A stretch of 6,439 nt of DNA from Candidatus Methylomirabilota bacterium. Lineage in GTDB: Bacteria; Methylomirabilota; Methylomirabilia; Methylomirabilales; 2-02-FULL-66-22. The stretch is from contig JACQXP010000261.1 in assembly GCA_016208645.1 (NCBI GenBank), positions 1-6,439 of the forward strand, in the 5' to 3' direction. Both the position numbers and the translations under genes were made by a program. The notes under the pieces are model-generated. The model made no database searches. It was not told where the DNA came from and was given only the letters and a program-made list of their open reading frames with translations. This document shows positions 5,199 to 6,439 of this stretch, in pieces (the first letter of the stretch is position 1; each line of letters opens with the position of its first letter).

Positions 5199-6248
5199 AT
5201 GAAAGCGGTCATGCTGCACGGCAAGGGGGATGTCCGGGTCGAGAACGTCCCGGATCCCAGGCTGCAAGAGGCCAGCGACGTCGTGGTCCGGATCACCACG
5301 AGCGCCATCTGCGGATCGGACCTCCACCCGTTTCACGGCCGGTTGCCCCCCGACGATCCCTTCTCCATCGGCCACGAGTTCGTCGGGGTGGTGGAGGAGG
5401 CGGGGAAGGAGCTGCGGGCGGTCAAGCGGGGCGACCGCGTCGTGGCCCCCTTCTCGGTGAGCTGCGGGTTCTGCTACTTCTGCCGGAACCGGCTCCCCGC
5501 CCAGTGCGAGACCACGAACCACGCCGTCTTCGGCATGGGGCGGCGCGGCGGCGGCTGGCCGGGGGCCCAGGCGCAATACATTCGCGTCCCCTACGCCGAC
5601 TTCATGCTGGAGCGCATCCCGCCGGAGCTGACCGACGAGCAGGCGCTGTTCCTGGGCGATATCTTCTCCACCGGGTACTTCTGCGCGGAGAACGGGGGGA
5701 TCCGGCCCGGGGATACCGTGGCCGTCTTTGGCAGCGGTCCGGTGGGCCTGTGCACCCAGATGGCCGCCCAGCTCTTCGGGCCGGCGCGGGTCCTGGCGGT
5801 GGACTACGTTCCGTATCGGCTGGAGCGATCGAAGGCCCTGGGCTGCGTCCCGGTGGACGCCGGCGCCGCCGATCCGGCGGAACAGATCCGTGCCCTCACC
5901 CACGGCCGGGGCGCCGACGTCACCCTGGAGGCGGTCGGGCACGAGGCGGCCCTGCAGATGGCCATCAAAGCGGTCCGGCCCGGGGGAACGATCTCGTCGG
6001 TCGGCGTCTACGTCGAGAAGTCCTTTGACTTCCCCATCGGTGACGCCTTCCTCCGGGACCTGACCCTGAGGATGGGCAAGTGCAACGCCAAGAACTACAT
6101 CGCGCCCCTCATGCCGCTGATCCAGCAGGGGAAAGTGGACCCCACGGTCATCATCACCCACACGCTTCCCCTGGATGACGCCGTGCGGGGATACCACATT
6201 TTCGACCACAAGGAAGAGCGGGCGGTCAAGGTGATCCTCAAGCCCTAA
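5199..6248 (+). CDS. Zinc-dependent medium-chain alcohol dehydrogenase
   Basis: A 349-residue NAD(P)-dependent dehydrogenase of the zinc MDR family, close in style to glutathione-independent formaldehyde dehydrogenases and threonine/sorbitol dehydrogenases. The N-terminal catalytic domain carries Cys38 (AICGSDLH) and His59-Glu60 (GHEFVG), with Asp154 in GDIFSTGY, the position used as a zinc ligand in the formaldehyde dehydrogenase branch. The structural zinc lobe has all four Cys (89, 92, 95 and 103, in CGFCYFC and AQC). The Rossmann domain has GSGPVG (178-183), and Asp202 at the end of the second strand favours NAD over NADP. The length is normal for the family, somewhat shorter than the roughly 400-residue formaldehyde dehydrogenases. 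SD GGAGG (5189-5193) lies 5 nt before the ATG. The exact alcohol or aldehyde substrate is not evident. Expression probably depends on the terminator-containing leader just upstream. Confidence 0.93.
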   Translation: MKAVMLHGKGDVRVENVPDPRLQEASDVVVRITTSAICGSDLHPFHGRLPPDDPFSIGHEFVGVVEEAGKELRAVKRGDRVVAPFSVSCGFCYFCRNRLPAQCETTNHAVFGMGRRGGGWPGAQAQYIRVPYADFMLERIPPELTDEQALFLGDIFSTGYFCAENGGIRPGDTVAVFGSGPVGLCTQMAAQLFGPARVLAVDYVPYRLERSKALGCVPVDAGAADPAEQIRALTHGRGADVTLEAVGHEAALQMAIKAVRPGGTISSVGVYVEKSFDFPIGDAFLRDLTLRMGKCNAKNYIAPLMPLIQQGKVDPTVIITHTLPLDDAVRGYHIFDHKEERAVKVILKP

Positions 6249-6253
6249 AGACA

Positions 6254-6320
6254 ATTTCGAATTTCGGATGTCGAATTTCGAATGTGAGAACGGAAAATCC
6301 GAAATCCGAAATCCGAAATC
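6254..6320. repeat. AT-richer intergenic heptamer repeat
   Basis: Three overlapping copies of ATCCGAAAT (6297-6305, 6304-6312, 6311-6319) repeat with a 7-nt period. The upstream half (6254-6282) carries the inverted form, ATTTCGAATTTCGGAT and CGAATTTCGAAT, so ATTTCGGAT (6261-6269) can pair with any of the three copies. The block fills the gap between the dehydrogenase stop and the next gene and is markedly less GC-rich than its surroundings. Similar wording occurs in intergenic repeats of many uncultured bacteria; its function is unknown. No U-tract makes it a clear terminator. Confidence 0.7.
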
Positions 6321-6336
6321 AAGCGGGTGGGGTTGC

Positions 6337-6439
6337 ATGAAAATCGCGGTCATGGGCAGCGGGGGGATCGGGGGATATTTCGGCGGCCTGCTCGCCAAGG
6401 CGGGGGAGGACGTGACGTTCATCGCCCGGGGCGCGCACC
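6337..6439 (+). CDS. Ketopantoate reductase family protein, 5' part only
   Basis: The first 34 residues of a gene that continues past the right edge. It begins with an NADP-binding Rossmann fold, MKIAVMGSGGIGGYFGGLLA, holding the GxGxxG motif (residues 7-12), followed by a glycine-rich turn and the second strand DVTFIARGAH with the Arg typical of NADP-binding ketopantoate reductases (ApbA/PanE). Such enzymes reduce 2-dehydropantoate to pantoate in pantothenate and CoA synthesis. The family also has many paralogues of other function, so no gene symbol is given. The ATG follows a G-rich segment (GGTGGGG, about 4 nt upstream) acting as a modest SD. It lies 88 nt after the dehydrogenase, with the heptamer repeat between them, and could be cotranscribed with it. 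Confidence 0.85.
   Translation, partial: MKIAVMGSGGIGGYFGGLLAKAGEDVTFIARGAH

Noticed and set aside
6297..6319. CRISPR array suggested by the tandem repeats
   Set aside because: The units are 7 nt with no spacers and no cas genes nearby.
4752..6422. Long minus-strand open frame of 556 codons
   Set aside because: Antisense to the alcohol dehydrogenase and running through the repeats at both ends; no recognisable motif.

Overview
The window is GC-rich bacterial DNA. The genes with ATG/GTG starts and Shine-Dalgarno (SD) sites, the sigma70-like promoters, and two lipobox-type lipoproteins suggest a diderm bacterium. Most genes share a codon style heavy in GCC, CTC, GGG and CGG. This style, together with short dispersed intergenic repeats, recalls uncultured soil or subsurface lineages such as Rokubacteria/Methylomirabilota (NC10). 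That placement is an impression from style, not a demonstrated assignment.

Left part (1-480): a MazEF-type toxin-antitoxin pair on the minus strand. The antitoxin is complete and the toxin runs off the left edge. A near-consensus promoter carries an 8-bp palindrome at the expected start of transcription. Positions 480-1100 hold no convincing intact gene, but contain an N-terminal remnant of a REP-associated (Y1/IS200-like) transposase at about 833-916.

Centre (1103-4712): four plus-strand genes. They are a lipoprotein alpha/beta hydrolase, a galactose-mutarotase-like aldose epimerase written in a different codon style, a glycine-zipper lipoprotein with its own promoter, and a cytoplasmic alpha/beta hydrolase. 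A pair of REP-like hairpins follows the epimerase. A strong intrinsic terminator lies directly against the SD of the second hydrolase.

Right part (4713-6439): a 0.3-kb non-coding block bounded by inverted repeats looks like a MITE-type element. It is followed by a promoter, a possible 19-codon leader ORF and a second terminator that again abuts the SD of its downstream gene, a zinc-dependent medium-chain alcohol dehydrogenase. A heptamer-repeat intergenic element then leads into the start of a ketopantoate-reductase-family gene cut by the right edge.

The genes do not form one obvious pathway. The most interesting features are regulatory and repeat structures: the possible attenuator leader before the dehydrogenase, the same terminator-against-SD layout before the second hydrolase, and several classes of small intergenic repeat.
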